Shown here piece after piece: positions 18,863 to 29,442 of a DNA stretch of 33,638 nucleotides. Every line of letters starts with the position of its first letter. Position 1 is the stretch's first letter. The notes under the pieces are model-generated. The model was given only the letters and a program-made list of their open reading frames with translations, made no database searches and was not told the origin of the DNA. Position numbers and translations under genes: made by a program. Origin of the DNA: Rubrivirga sp. (GTDB lineage: Bacteria > Actinomycetota > Actinomycetes > S36-B12); assembly GCA_002729215.1 (NCBI GenBank), contig PBTV01000015.1:6378-40015 (forward strand), written 5' to 3'.

Positions 18863-20128
18863 CTAGATTCCGGCGCCGGCCAGGCTTGCTGCGCGGGTGA
18901 AGTCAGGAAGAAGGGGCATACCGGATGATCCGCCGGGGCCCAACTTGACGCCAAGAGTTTGGTGCAGCTGGATGGTGTCGAGGTCGAAACCGAGCCGCGA
19001 GGCGGCCAGGTAGAGGCGCCAGACCCGTGCGATACCCAATCCTGCTTCGGCAACGGACTCATCCCAGTGATCCTCGAGGTTTTCGCACCAGTGCTTGAGC
19101 GTGAGTGCGTAGTGCTCGCGGAGGTTCTCCTCATGTCGTATCTCGAAACCGGCGTCGTTCATTGCGCTCATGATGTAGCCGGGCCCAGACAGTTCTCCGT
19201 CCGGGAAGACGTACCGGTTGATGAAACTCGTTCGGTAGTGAGACGGCTCGTCGTTGTTGGGTCGAGTGATGGTGTGGTTGAGCATCCGACCCTCTTCACG
19301 AATCTTGCCGTAAAGGAAAGAGAAGTACGACGGATAGTTCGCGCGGCCGATGTGCTCGGTGAGTCCGATGGACGAGACGGCGTCGAATTCTGACTCCGGC
19401 ACGTCGCGGTAGTCGCTGAAACGAATCTGGGCCTGCCCTTCCAGCCCTGCATCGGCAATCGCCTCCTGACCCCACTGCGCCTGTTGGGCTGAGAGGGTGA
19501 CGCCGATCGCGCTGACCCCGTAGTTCTTCACCGCGTGTAGGACCATGCCTCCCCAGCCACAGCCCACATCCAGCAGACGCATCCCCGGACGGAGTCCGAG
19601 CTTGCGGCAGACGAGGTCGAACTTCTCCTCCTGTGCAGCCTCGAGGGAGGCGTCGGCATCGGGGAACACGGCGCACGTGTAGGCCATGGATGGCCCCAGG
19701 ACCCAACGGTAGAAACGATTGGAGACGTCGTAGTGGTGATGAATCGCCTCCGCGTCGCGGCCCTTGGAGTGCCGGCGTCCACGCAATCGCCGCTCCTGGG
19801 GCGGGGGTGTGGGGCGCTTCAACGCGTGCGTACCGAATGCCTTGGCCAAATCGAGCTTGTCTCGCCATGACAGGTGCGACGTATCCAGGGGATAGAGCCG
19901 CTTGAGAGCGGTGTAAGCGTCGCCGATGATCTCGAGATCGCCGCTGACGTAGGCGCGCGCGAGTCCGAGTTGCGAGGGAGCCCCGGCGAGGAATTGCACT
20001 GCGCGGGGGCTACGGATCTCCAAGATGACGTCGTTGTCCTGCGGCCCCACACTTGATCCGTCGTATGCGCGAAAACTCACCCTTCGATCGGGGGTGATGA
20101 TTTTCGAAAACACGTCCGCGAGTTTCAT
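18863..20128 (-). CDS. SAM-dependent fatty-acyl-phospholipid methyltransferase, TmsB/UfaA1-like
   Basis: Protein of 421 aa of the cyclopropane fatty acid synthase family. Landmarks: AIHHHYDVSNRFYRWVLGPSM (about 128-148), the SAM-binding LLDVGCGWGGMVLHA (about 185-199), GVTLSAQQ, the catalytic-region SIGLTEHIGRANY, and HYALTLKHWCENLEDH near the end. It overlaps the upstream FAD oxidoreductase gene by 4 nt. Family knowledge: in actinobacteria this pair (TmsB with TmsA; UfaA1 with its neighbour in mycobacteria) methylates oleoyl phospholipids to a 10-methylene form that the partner reduces to 10-methylstearate (tuberculostearic acid). Without the partner the protein would be called a CFA synthase. 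Confidence 0.88.
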   Translation of the reverse strand: MKLADVFSKIITPDRRVSFRAYDGSSVGPQDNDVILEIRSPRAVQFLAGAPSQLGLARAYVSGDLEIIGDAYTALKRLYPLDTSHLSWRDKLDLAKAFGTHALKRPTPPPQERRLRGRRHSKGRDAEAIHHHYDVSNRFYRWVLGPSMAYTCAVFPDADASLEAAQEEKFDLVCRKLGLRPGMRLLDVGCGWGGMVLHAVKNYGVSAIGVTLSAQQAQWGQEAIADAGLEGQAQIRFSDYRDVPESEFDAVSSIGLTEHIGRANYPSYFSFLYGKIREEGRMLNHTITRPNNDEPSHYRTSFINRYVFPDGELSGPGYIMSAMNDAGFEIRHEENLREHYALTLKHWCENLEDHWDESVAEAGLGIARVWRLYLAASRLGFDLDTIQLHQTLGVKLGPGGSSGMPLLPDFTRAASLAGAGI

Positions 20129-21531
20129 CGCTGCTCCACCACTTTCTCGTAAAGACCCAACAGTCGCTCGTGGGGGTCGTACTCCTTCTTCAAGCGCTCG
20201 TAGACGTGCCCGCCGTAGATCGACCAGAACGTTTCCCTGTCGTAGAAGGCCGTCGAATACAAGGACTTGCGTCCATCGAGTTCTATGACCTTCTGCTCGA
20301 TTCGCCTGTTCACTCGACCGTCGCTCGGATCACCACCATCGGAGATCGGAACAGTGGACCAGAAGCCGACGTTCACGTAGAGCTTGCGCGGGTCAAGCTC
20401 GTACAACGGCCACCGAGCATCGGGGTCGCGCTGCCGCAAAGGACAAACCCAGATCGGCTCGATCCCTACTTCTGCGTGGAAGAAGTCGAGAAACTCCGGC
20501 AGTGCGTCCACCGGAACCTCGATGTCCTGCACCACGTGCTCACGAGGCGGTCGACCCCGGAGCGCATCGGTGCGCGACGAGAAGTTGTACTTGCGATCGA
20601 GAGCGATGAACTTCCAATAGACGTCACTGCGGAGTTTGGACTTCGGCCACCAACGTCGAATCGCCGGCTTCTGCGCACCGAACGCTCGCGAGCACCAGAA
20701 CCAATCGGTGTCCCAGCGCCATAGGTAATCGTGAATGGTGACGACGTCCTGTGACTTCTCTTGGATGGACCGGTAGTAGATGTCCATGCCGGTGTAGTCG
20801 CTGATCGACATTCCGGCGGGAAGCCGACTGACCATCTCGCCGAGGGTCAAATACTGCTCCGAAGGGGTGAAGACCGTCCCATCGAGAAAGTCGACTCGGG
20901 TCCCGTCGTACTCCATGGCGGCGCTGATGGTGGTCATCGCCGCCGTCATCGCTTCCGCGGAATCGAACCGCAAGTGGCGTAGGTGAACGAAGGGCTTGGT
21001 TGGCTCAAGTTCGATCTTCAGCCGGAGCGCGTACCCGAGTGATCCGTAGGAGTTCGGGAAGCCGAAGAAGAGGTCGCGGTGGGCATCGTCTGCCTGGGGC
21101 GTGATGGTCAGTACGTCTCCGTCACCGGTGAGGATGTCCATCTCGATCACGGACTCATGCGGAAGGCCGCTGCGGAAGCTCGCGCTTTCGATACCGAGGC
21201 CGGTGACGGCACCACCCAGCGTGATCGTCTTCAATTGCGGAACGCACAAGGGCATCAGGCCGTAGGGAAGCGTCGCCTGGACGAGGTGCTCGTAGGTGGT
21301 CATGCCGAGCACCTCGGCGGTATTCGTGTCGGGATCCACATGAAGCACCCCGTCGAACGCCGTCACGTCCAAACGGCCCATCGCAGAACTCTCGCGAGGA
21401 CGGAACAGGTTGGAGGTGGATTTCGCGAGCCGTAGTGGCTGGCCAGGGGGGAGCGCCGAGAGTTGGCGCCTCAGATTGAGGACGAGCGCGTCGTAGCGCG
21501 CGCGCCATCCCAGGGAAGTTTCCACGCTCAC
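20125..21531 (-). CDS. FAD-binding oxidoreductase, TmsA-like reductase of 10-methylene fatty acyl chains
   Basis: Protein of 468 aa with a PCMH-type FAD domain in the first half: LAKSTSNLFRPRES, DGVLHVDPDTNTAEVLGMTTY, VPQLKTITLGGAVTGLGIES, and SYGSLGYALRLKIELEP. It resembles the DHCR24-like oxidoreductases encoded beside actinobacterial fatty-acyl methyltransferases. In that pathway it reduces the exo-methylene intermediate to a 10-methyl group at the membrane surface. GTG 21531 has TACGGT eight nt upstream. It is the first gene of the pair and overlaps the methyltransferase gene by ATGA. The specific product is inferred from the pairing. Confidence 0.85.
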   Translation of the reverse strand: MSVETSLGWRARYDALVLNLRRQLSALPPGQPLRLAKSTSNLFRPRESSAMGRLDVTAFDGVLHVDPDTNTAEVLGMTTYEHLVQATLPYGLMPLCVPQLKTITLGGAVTGLGIESASFRSGLPHESVIEMDILTGDGDVLTITPQADDAHRDLFFGFPNSYGSLGYALRLKIELEPTKPFVHLRHLRFDSAEAMTAAMTTISAAMEYDGTRVDFLDGTVFTPSEQYLTLGEMVSRLPAGMSISDYTGMDIYYRSIQEKSQDVVTIHDYLWRWDTDWFWCSRAFGAQKPAIRRWWPKSKLRSDVYWKFIALDRKYNFSSRTDALRGRPPREHVVQDIEVPVDALPEFLDFFHAEVGIEPIWVCPLRQRDPDARWPLYELDPRKLYVNVGFWSTVPISDGGDPSDGRVNRRIEQKVIELDGRKSLYSTAFYDRETFWSIYGGHVYERLKKEYDPHERLLGLYEKVVEQR

Positions 21532-21539
21532 GGCGCACT

Positions 21540-21545
21540 ACCGTA
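21540..21545 (-). promoter_or_regulatory. -10 element for the tmsA-like gene
   Basis: TACGGT on the reverse strand lies 8 nt before GTG 21531, giving a leaderless or near-leaderless transcript. Confidence 0.45.
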
Positions 21546-21591
21546 ATGCCCCGTCCTCTGGGCCGGGCACGAGATGGATAACAAAGTGACG

Positions 21592-21597
21592 CACAAT
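21592..21597 (+). promoter_or_regulatory. -10 element for the one-TM protein gene
   Basis: CACAAT lies 7 nt before ATG 21605. If used, the in-frame ATG at 21596 would be excluded from the transcript. Confidence 0.4.
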
Positions 21598-21604
21598 GGT
21601 CGAT

Positions 21605-22282
21605 ATGGAGGGCTATCGGGCACTCGAGCAGGCCGCTGGGGCGGATTCGGCGGCTAGAACTGGGCACGAGTCGTGGATCCACCGACCGTGGGTTCCGTGG
21701 GCGGCGGGCGCCGTCGCCTTCACGCTCACGATCTTGGCCGGCATGGTGGTGTTGGCGGACGCGGTGTGGCGCAACGTCGAAATGCAGAACTTCCTCGAAC
21801 GAGTCGAGGCCTCAGAGCAGGCTATGCAGGATCTCCAGGACTCGACCGCGGCTGCCTTCGAGGATCACGGTGGCGAGGGCCAGCAGCAGAAGCTCGATGC
21901 CGAACTGCGCAGCCTGGCCGCTGATGCAGAGCAAGACATCGCCGCAGCGGGAGCCGACGTGTCGGATCTGCCCATCGCCATATGGCACACGGACATCGAA
22001 CGTGCCCGGCAGGCATACCTTGACCACAACAATGCCTGGCAGGAGTACATGGCGCGCGCGTCGGAGTCCGCCTCGGAATTCTTGGCCCCTCAGCAACTAG
22101 TGAATCAAACCTTCTTCGATGCCGAGGAGCCGTTCTACCGGGCGGTACCGGTCCCCGATCTCTTCGGACTCAACGACCAGGTGGCGCTGATATTCACGGA
22201 TGGTCAAGAGCAGGAGTCGTCGGGTCAATTGGTTTCACGACTCGAGCGCGGATCTCAGCCGACCGGTTGCGACTCCGACTGA
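21605..22282 (+). CDS. Membrane-anchored protein of unknown function
   Basis: Protein of 225 aa from ATG 21605 (an alternative ATG lies three codons earlier). About 30 cytoplasmic residues lead to one membrane helix (WAAGAVAFTLTILAGMVVL, about 31-50). Beyond it is an extracytoplasmic part, strongly acidic and helical, rich in Gln, Glu and Ala (about 55-155), likely coiled coil. The C-terminal segment holds FFDAEEPFYRAVPVPDLFGLNDQ. I do not recognise the family. It is convergent with the MMPL transporter gene and overlaps its end by 28 nt. Confidence 0.65.
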   Translation: MEGYRALEQAAGADSAARTGHESWIHRPWVPWAAGAVAFTLTILAGMVVLADAVWRNVEMQNFLERVEASEQAMQDLQDSTAAAFEDHGGEGQQQKLDAELRSLAADAEQDIAAAGADVSDLPIAIWHTDIERARQAYLDHNNAWQEYMARASESASEFLAPQQLVNQTFFDAEEPFYRAVPVPDLFGLNDQVALIFTDGQEQESSGQLVSRLERGSQPTGCDSD

Positions 22283-24678
22283 TCGGACGGCTGTTCGGCC
22301 CGCGCCAACGCGCTCGGCCACCACACTTTGCGGCCGATGTCGTAGGCCAGAGCTGGCACCAGGGTGGTCCGGACGATAAATGCGTCGATCAACACGCCGA
22401 GGGCGACGGCGAAGCCGACTTGACGTAGGGCGACGAGCGGGAGAACTCCGAGTACCAGAAAGGTGGCGGCGAGAACGATGCCGGCGCTCGTGATGACCCC
22501 GCCCGTCGCCGTTAGTCCCCGCAGAATGCCGGGTCGCGTTCCGATCGTCTTTGACTCTTCGCGCACCCGGGTCATCAGGAAGATGTTGTAGTCGACGCCC
22601 AAAGCAACGAGGAAGACGAATGCGAAGAGCGGGAACGACGCATCGGCTCCCGGAAAATTGAAGATGTGGTTGAAGGCAATGGCGCAGGCACCCAACGTCG
22701 CGAAGAAAGACAGGATGACGGTGCCGATCAAGAGCAAAGGAGCGACGAGGGACCGGAGCAAGATGATCAAAATGATGGAGATGACGAACAGAACCAGCGG
22801 AATGATGACGTTGCGATCGCGAAGGTTCGCCTGGTCGATGTCGTAGGCGACTGCAGTCGGTCCGCCCACGCGCGCGTCGGCCCCTGGCATCCCCGCGAGG
22901 TCCTCGCGCAATTCACCGATGAGGACCTCGGCATCGCCTGAATCGGGAGGATCGGTCAGGGTCGCTAGCAAGAGCACCCGACCATCTACGACGGTGGGCT
23001 CGGCCATCATCTGACCCTCGGCGCCCGGTGGTAGGTCGGTCTGCCACACGACGCTGTCGATTCCTTCAGTCGCCTCGACCGCTTCCAGGACGTCGATCGC
23101 GGCATCGACGTTGGCGGTGATCAGCGTCTCGCTCCCGAGCCCAGCGGCGAAGTTTTCGACCAGAATCTCTTGCCCGATAACGGAGTCCACTTCTTCAGCG
23201 TTGACGAACGATTCAGAGGTGGCAACGCCGTCTGCTTTCAGAGTGCTGCTGAAGCCCGCGAGGAACAACAGCACCAGGGCCGTTGCGATCCAGGTGACTC
23301 GCGGACGACGCCCCACGCTGCAGGCGATCCTCGCCCACAGACCGGACATCTTGATGTCCTCTTGTCCGAAACGCGGCGTGCGAGGCCAAAACGCCCAGCT
23401 ACCCGAGGGGAAGCGTTCGCGAGTAAAGGGTCCCTTGCCCTTGACTCGAGCGATACCGAAGACGACCCAGCCGACGATCGTTATCGCAGCGAAAAGTCCT
23501 CCGGCTGCCAGGAATGGGGTCAGTGGAACATCGACGAGGAAACCGATAGCGAGACCGATGATCGTAGGCACCAAGAACGCGAGGATCGGTAGCACGAAAC
23601 TAGGAATCACGAGAAGGGCCGGGAGGAAAGTGAGCATCACGATGACCGCGGCAACAATGCCGATCGCGGCTACCGGCCCGGTCGACTTGTTGGAGTTCAG
23701 CTCACTCAGCAGCAAGCACATGAGCCCAATGGAGGTCGTTGCTCCCGAGGCAACGATGGGCTCGACGGTTCCACGAAGAGCACGACGAATAGCGGTCGTG
23801 TGCAGTCGATGCCGATGCAGTTCTTCTCGATAGCGGCTGACAAGGAGGAGTGAATAGTCGGTTCCTGCGCCGAAGACGAGCACCGTCAAGATCCCTTGAC
23901 TTTGACCGTTGAGAACAACGACGTCGTTGTCCGCGAGGATGTAGACGAGCGCGCTCGCCGTCGACAGCGCAATACCCGCGGCAATGAGTGGGATGAGCCA
24001 CAGGAATGGACTGCGGTAGACGAAGATGAGGATGGTTGCGACCACTAGTGCGGTTGCGATGAGCAATGTGGTGTCTATGGCCCCGAAAACTTCGATCAGA
24101 TCGGCGAGGAAGCCACCCGGTCCTGTGACGTTCACCTGAAGGTCGGGATAGGCGGTGGCCGCTTCTCGAATCACGTCGACAATGCCGAGGAAAGCAATCT
24201 CACCGTTGCTCAGAAGCGCGGATCCGCGATCGCCGTTGACTGGCACGTTGATCAAGACGGCGTCGCCGTCTTCGGAGGGAATCGGAATGAGCGGGACCGG
24301 ATCGAGATACGCCGAGACCTGTTCTCCGTCGGGCACCTGCAGATCGGGGATCTGTTGAACGAGCTCGCCGACGGCCTTTTGATCCGCCGCCGTGAACTGG
24401 CCGCCATCTGGCTTGGACACCACGACCAGAAGCGGAATGGCCGTGCTGTCGGCGAACTGGGCCTGCTCCTCGGCGACGAGCGTTGACTCGGCGGATGAGG
24501 GAAGGAAAGCGGCGTTGTCGTTTTCCTGTACTTGGGATAACTGTCCAGCCAGGGGTCCAGCCCAACTCGAGATCATCAACCAGCCGATAGCAACCGCGAT
24601 CGCGAGCCACACACCCCTACGTGCGCTGCCGGAGCGGTCGACGGGTGCAGCGTCGCTTTCCAGAGCCCGAGTACTCAC
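22255..24678 (-). CDS. MMPL/RND-family membrane transporter
   Basis: Protein of about 807 aa from GTG 24678 (a GTG at 24714 would add 12 residues; the 24678 start has a GGGAAG stretch upstream). It has the duplicated RND layout: a first helix, an external domain (about 40-190), a helix bundle, then a second half of the same design. The two Asp-Tyr pairs expected in the proton-relay helices are present, in GTDYSLLLVSRYREEL and LGVDYNIFLMTRVREES. Actinobacterial MMPL proteins export lipids or drugs using the proton gradient. Lipid export would fit the nearby fatty acid genes, but that is inference. Confidence 0.88.
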   Translation of the reverse strand: MSTRALESDAAPVDRSGSARRGVWLAIAVAIGWLMISSWAGPLAGQLSQVQENDNAAFLPSSAESTLVAEEQAQFADSTAIPLLVVVSKPDGGQFTAADQKAVGELVQQIPDLQVPDGEQVSAYLDPVPLIPIPSEDGDAVLINVPVNGDRGSALLSNGEIAFLGIVDVIREAATAYPDLQVNVTGPGGFLADLIEVFGAIDTTLLIATALVVATILIFVYRSPFLWLIPLIAAGIALSTASALVYILADNDVVVLNGQSQGILTVLVFGAGTDYSLLLVSRYREELHRHRLHTTAIRRALRGTVEPIVASGATTSIGLMCLLLSELNSNKSTGPVAAIGIVAAVIVMLTFLPALLVIPSFVLPILAFLVPTIIGLAIGFLVDVPLTPFLAAGGLFAAITIVGWVVFGIARVKGKGPFTRERFPSGSWAFWPRTPRFGQEDIKMSGLWARIACSVGRRPRVTWIATALVLLFLAGFSSTLKADGVATSESFVNAEEVDSVIGQEILVENFAAGLGSETLITANVDAAIDVLEAVEATEGIDSVVWQTDLPPGAEGQMMAEPTVVDGRVLLLATLTDPPDSGDAEVLIGELREDLAGMPGADARVGGPTAVAYDIDQANLRDRNVIIPLVLFVISIILIILLRSLVAPLLLIGTVILSFFATLGACAIAFNHIFNFPGADASFPLFAFVFLVALGVDYNIFLMTRVREESKTIGTRPGILRGLTATGGVITSAGIVLAATFLVLGVLPLVALRQVGFAVALGVLIDAFIVRTTLVPALAYDIGRKVWWPSALARAEQPSDQSESQPVG

Positions 24679-24733
24679 AAGGGAATACTTCCCGACGTCG
24701 CGTCGAAGTGTCACCTCAGGGGTCGTTCCTCGC

Positions 24734-24739
24734 TAGCGT
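24734..24739 (+). promoter_or_regulatory. -10 element for the small membrane protein gene at 24747
   Basis: TAGCGT is followed by 7 nt and GTG 24747. The GGAGG within that spacer could also serve as a ribosome site if transcription starts earlier. Confidence 0.45.
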
Positions 24740-24746
24740 GGAGGTT

Positions 24747-25136
24747 GTGGACGACGTTCGCTACATCAGAGGCGTTCTGGCCGCTGGCGCACTCGTCTTC
24801 GCTTTCTCCTCGGTGGCGCTGCTGGTGCTTCCCGCCTGGTTTGCGGAGGCCCTAGGCATGCGTGCGTCGGTCGAAGCCGAGTGGGCCTTGCGGATGGTGG
24901 GAGCCTGCTTGGTGGCTCTCGCCGGTCAGATGTGGTTGGTGCGGCGAGCCGATCGCCCAGGGATTCGCGGGGCAGCCGCGGTGATGATCCTCGGAGGCGG
25001 TCTGATGACGCTGCTCACCGTCTTCCTCCCCGCGGAAGAGCAGTGGACCTTCATGCGATGGCTGTACCTCGCGTTTGGGTCGAGTTTCGTCATCGCCTAC
25101 TCCTGGCTTTTGTACTGGGGCTTCCGGGAGCATTAG
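24747..25136 (+). CDS. Small four-helix membrane protein
   Basis: Protein of 129 aa from GTG 24747. Four hydrophobic helices are visible: LAAGALVFAFSSVALLVLP, VGACLVALAGQMWLV, AAAVMILGGGLMTLLTVFL and YLAFGSSFVIAYSWLLYWG. Short polar loops carry EAEWALRM and RRADRPGIRG. The family is not recognised. It lies 36 nt upstream of the aspartate kinase gene, which has its own -10 element, so cotranscription is possible but not required. It diverges from the MMPL gene. Confidence 0.65.
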   Translation: MDDVRYIRGVLAAGALVFAFSSVALLVLPAWFAEALGMRASVEAEWALRMVGACLVALAGQMWLVRRADRPGIRGAAAVMILGGGLMTLLTVFLPAEEQWTFMRWLYLAFGSSFVIAYSWLLYWGFREH

Positions 25137-25158
25137 ATCTGCCACCGGTGCCCGGCCG

Positions 25159-25164
25159 TAGGCT
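25159..25164 (+). promoter_or_regulatory. -10 element for the aspartate kinase gene
   Basis: TAGGCT lies 8 nt before GTG 25173, the same hexamer and spacing as before the 29-codon gene at 9627. Confidence 0.5.
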
Positions 25165-25172
25165 GTGGCGCT

Positions 25173-27508
<2,336 letters not shown>

Positions 27509-28261
27509 CTAGTACCCGAAGGCCGAATAGTCGCCTTGATAGATGCGTGCAACCTTCGTCCGAAGTTCTGGCGTGAAGTACTCCTCGATTTTGGCCGAGG
27601 CTCCAGTGGAGTTCTTGCAATAAAAGGTCTCGCGAAGGTCCGGAATGCCCGTCAGGTCTGCCACCTGAACCCATGATGAATCGAGATGCTCGAGATGAAT
27701 GGCAGCGATGTAGTCGATGATGCCCCAACCCAGGTGGTCTGCCTGCCTTCGCCAGTGAGGGTCCTGCTCACGTGAAGGCTGCTCGTCGATCACGTCGAGA
27801 AATTGCTCGAAAGTTATCTCGGACGCCGAAATTCCTAAGGTCACAGCGATCGACTCGCTTTGCTTCAAGCCCTGGACGATCTTCTCCAGATAAGAAGACA
27901 ACACGCGCGTAGCCGGGTCGCGCACAACCGTGAAGCGTCGGAAGGACGAGGACGCGAGGGTTTCCTCCAGCAGATCCGGTGGCAACTGAAACGGCTTGAC
28001 GAAGGGCGTGGCGTTGATGCGGTTGTGCGGCGCTTCCTGCACCCGGCGCACCAGCCCAGGACCTTTGCGTGCGGCTTCGAGACCACCGAGAGTCGCCTTC
28101 ATGGTCCCGCAGCCGGCCTTTGGTACCTCTACGTAGACGTAGGAGTGAACGAGTGAGATGTGGGTGTGCATGTTGACCGAGCGCCAGCCCATGGCCTTGA
28201 CGTACTCGCGAGTGACGGGGCCGAGATCCGAGCGCGACGGCCGTCGGTCGGGAACACTCAT
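27509..28261 (-). CDS. Sulfotransferase family protein
   Basis: Protein of 250 aa from ATG 28261, which follows GAGGAGG at 4-5 nt. The PAPS-binding signatures are visible: a 5'-phosphosulfate loop in VEVPKAGCGTMKATL (about 48-62) and a 3'-phosphate site in FTVVRDPATRVLSSYLEK (about 107-124). They resemble the sulfotransferase-2 (carbohydrate sulfotransferase) group. A membrane helix is not obvious. The acceptor is unknown; cell-surface glycans or lipids are possible. The gene sits immediately downstream of the tRNA-Pro terminator hairpin and convergent with asd. Such a gene is not part of the usual actinobacterial asd neighbourhood, so acquisition is possible. Confidence 0.75.
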   Translation of the reverse strand: MSVPDRRPSRSDLGPVTREYVKAMGWRSVNMHTHISLVHSYVYVEVPKAGCGTMKATLGGLEAARKGPGLVRRVQEAPHNRINATPFVKPFQLPPDLLEETLASSSFRRFTVVRDPATRVLSSYLEKIVQGLKQSESIAVTLGISASEITFEQFLDVIDEQPSREQDPHWRRQADHLGWGIIDYIAAIHLEHLDSSWVQVADLTGIPDLRETFYCKNSTGASAKIEEYFTPELRTKVARIYQGDYSAFGY

Positions 28262-28291
28262 CGGGCCTCCTCGGGGAAACGACGGGAAAAC

Positions 28292-28323
28292 GATGGGGCA
28301 GGTGCGGCAGCACCTGCCCCATC
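28292..28323 (-). terminator. Strong hairpin terminator downstream of tRNA-Pro
   Basis: A perfect 14-bp stem with a 4-nt loop (arms 28292-28305 and 28310-28323). On the reverse strand it is followed by GTTTTCCCG, a short T-run. It begins 5 nt after the 3' end of tRNA-Pro, matching an intrinsic terminator. It also separates the tRNA from the sulfotransferase gene. Confidence 0.85.
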
Positions 28324-28328
28324 CAGCG

Positions 28329-28402
<74 letters not shown>

Positions 28403-28424
28403 AGCGCCCTGGAAGGGCCACGCG

Positions 28425-28430
28425 AGTGTA
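28425..28430 (-). promoter_or_regulatory. -10 element for tRNA-Pro
   Basis: TACACT on the reverse strand lies 22 nt before the mature 5' end, leaving a short 5' leader. The -35 region (GATGTC, 17-nt spacer) is a weak match. Confidence 0.45.
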
Positions 28431-28513
28431 GCCGAGCGTTCCGAACAGACATCGCCCGATCACTCCTCGCGCCATGATCACGCCGAGTTGTGCCCTGGAA
28501 GGAGAAACTCAGG

Positions 28514-29392
28514 TCATGAGGTGAGCGTCAACAGTGTTGCCTCGGGCGGACAGGCGAAGCGGAACGGCGCATACGGCGAGGTGCCCAACCCTGCGCTGAC
28601 GTGCAACGCGCTGCCTCGGTGTTCGCTCAGGCCGCGGGCGCGCCGAGTATCGAGATCGCAATTCGTTACCAGTGCGCCGTAGCCGGGGACGCGCAACTGA
28701 CCGCCGTGGGTGTGGCCGGCCATGATCAGGTGTGCGCCGTCCGCCGCCATCGGGTCGAGAACTCGACGGTAGGGGGCGTGGGCGACAGCGAGCGCCAGGT
28801 CGGCTCCTGGGTCGAAGGGGCCGGCAACCATGCCGTAGTCGTCCCGTCCAATATGCGGATCGTCGACGCCCCGGATGTCGATCTCCCGACCGTCAGCCTT
28901 GAGTCGCGATGCCGTGTTGGACAAGTCCAGCCAGCCGCCGGCCGTAAGCCCGGCCACCAGGTCCTGCCACGGCAGCATCGGACGATTGGGCTGCAAACCC
29001 GAGGGACCGGTCAGGTAGCGCGCAGGGTTGATCGGCTTCGGGGCGTAGTAGTCGTTGCTACCGAGGACGAAAGCACCGGGAATGTCGAATAGCGGCTCAA
29101 GTGTTTCGACGACTTCACCGATCGCATCCCGATGCGAGAGAAAGTCACCGGTGGCGATCACCGCGTCGGGGCGAAGTTCCACCAGGCTGGACACCCACGC
29201 CTTCTTCGTCGTTTGTCCCGGGACCAGGTGCAGATCCGACAGATGCAGTACGCGCAAATCCGGCTGCGGTGTCGTGAGGGCGCGAACGGTGGCGCGGCGC
29301 AAGGTGAAGCGCTCGGACTCCCAACGGGCGTATGCCACGGCTCCGAGCCCGGCAACGAGGGCGGAGGTGAGCAGGCGGGTGCTGGTCGTCAC
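28514..29392 (-). CDS. Membrane-anchored metallophosphoesterase (Rv3683-like)
   Basis: Protein of 292 aa from GTG 29392. An N-terminal hydrophobic segment (LLTSALVAGLGAVAYA) may anchor it in the membrane. The calcineurin-like metal sites follow in order: DLHL, GDFLSH, GSNDYY, a His in AVAHAPY and GHTHGGQ. Family members hydrolyse phosphoesters with two metal ions; the substrate is unknown. In mycobacteria the related gene lies beside whiB4 and the PASTA penicillin-binding protein gene, as in this window, which supports a cell-envelope context. The start is preceded by CATCAT six nt upstream and diverges from the YqeY gene. Confidence 0.88.
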   Translation of the reverse strand: MTTSTRLLTSALVAGLGAVAYARWESERFTLRRATVRALTTPQPDLRVLHLSDLHLVPGQTTKKAWVSSLVELRPDAVIATGDFLSHRDAIGEVVETLEPLFDIPGAFVLGSNDYYAPKPINPARYLTGPSGLQPNRPMLPWQDLVAGLTAGGWLDLSNTASRLKADGREIDIRGVDDPHIGRDDYGMVAGPFDPGADLALAVAHAPYRRVLDPMAADGAHLIMAGHTHGGQLRVPGYGALVTNCDLDTRRARGLSEHRGSALHVSAGLGTSPYAPFRFACPPEATLLTLTS

Positions 29393-29398
29393 GCATCC

Positions 29399-29404
29399 AT
29401 GATG
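29399..29404 (-). promoter_or_regulatory. -10-like element for the metallophosphoesterase gene
   Basis: CATCAT on the reverse strand is followed by 6 nt and GTG 29392. It is a weaker hexamer than the others but has the same spacing. Confidence 0.4.
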
Positions 29405-29430
29405 ACACGGGCGGTTTGCGCCTGCGGTGG

Positions 29431-29436
29431 CAAGAT
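29431..29436 (+). promoter_or_regulatory. -10-like element for the yqeY-like gene
   Basis: CAAGAT is followed by GCCCCC (6 nt) and ATG 29443, a leaderless layout. Confidence 0.45.
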
Positions 29437-29442
29437 GCCCCC

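Noticed and set aside
28406-28502. Direct repeat GCCCTGGAAGG at 28406 and 28492 beside tRNA-Pro, as an attachment site
   Set aside because: The repeats lie outside the tRNA body, are only 11 nt, and enclose 75 nt with no integrase nearby.
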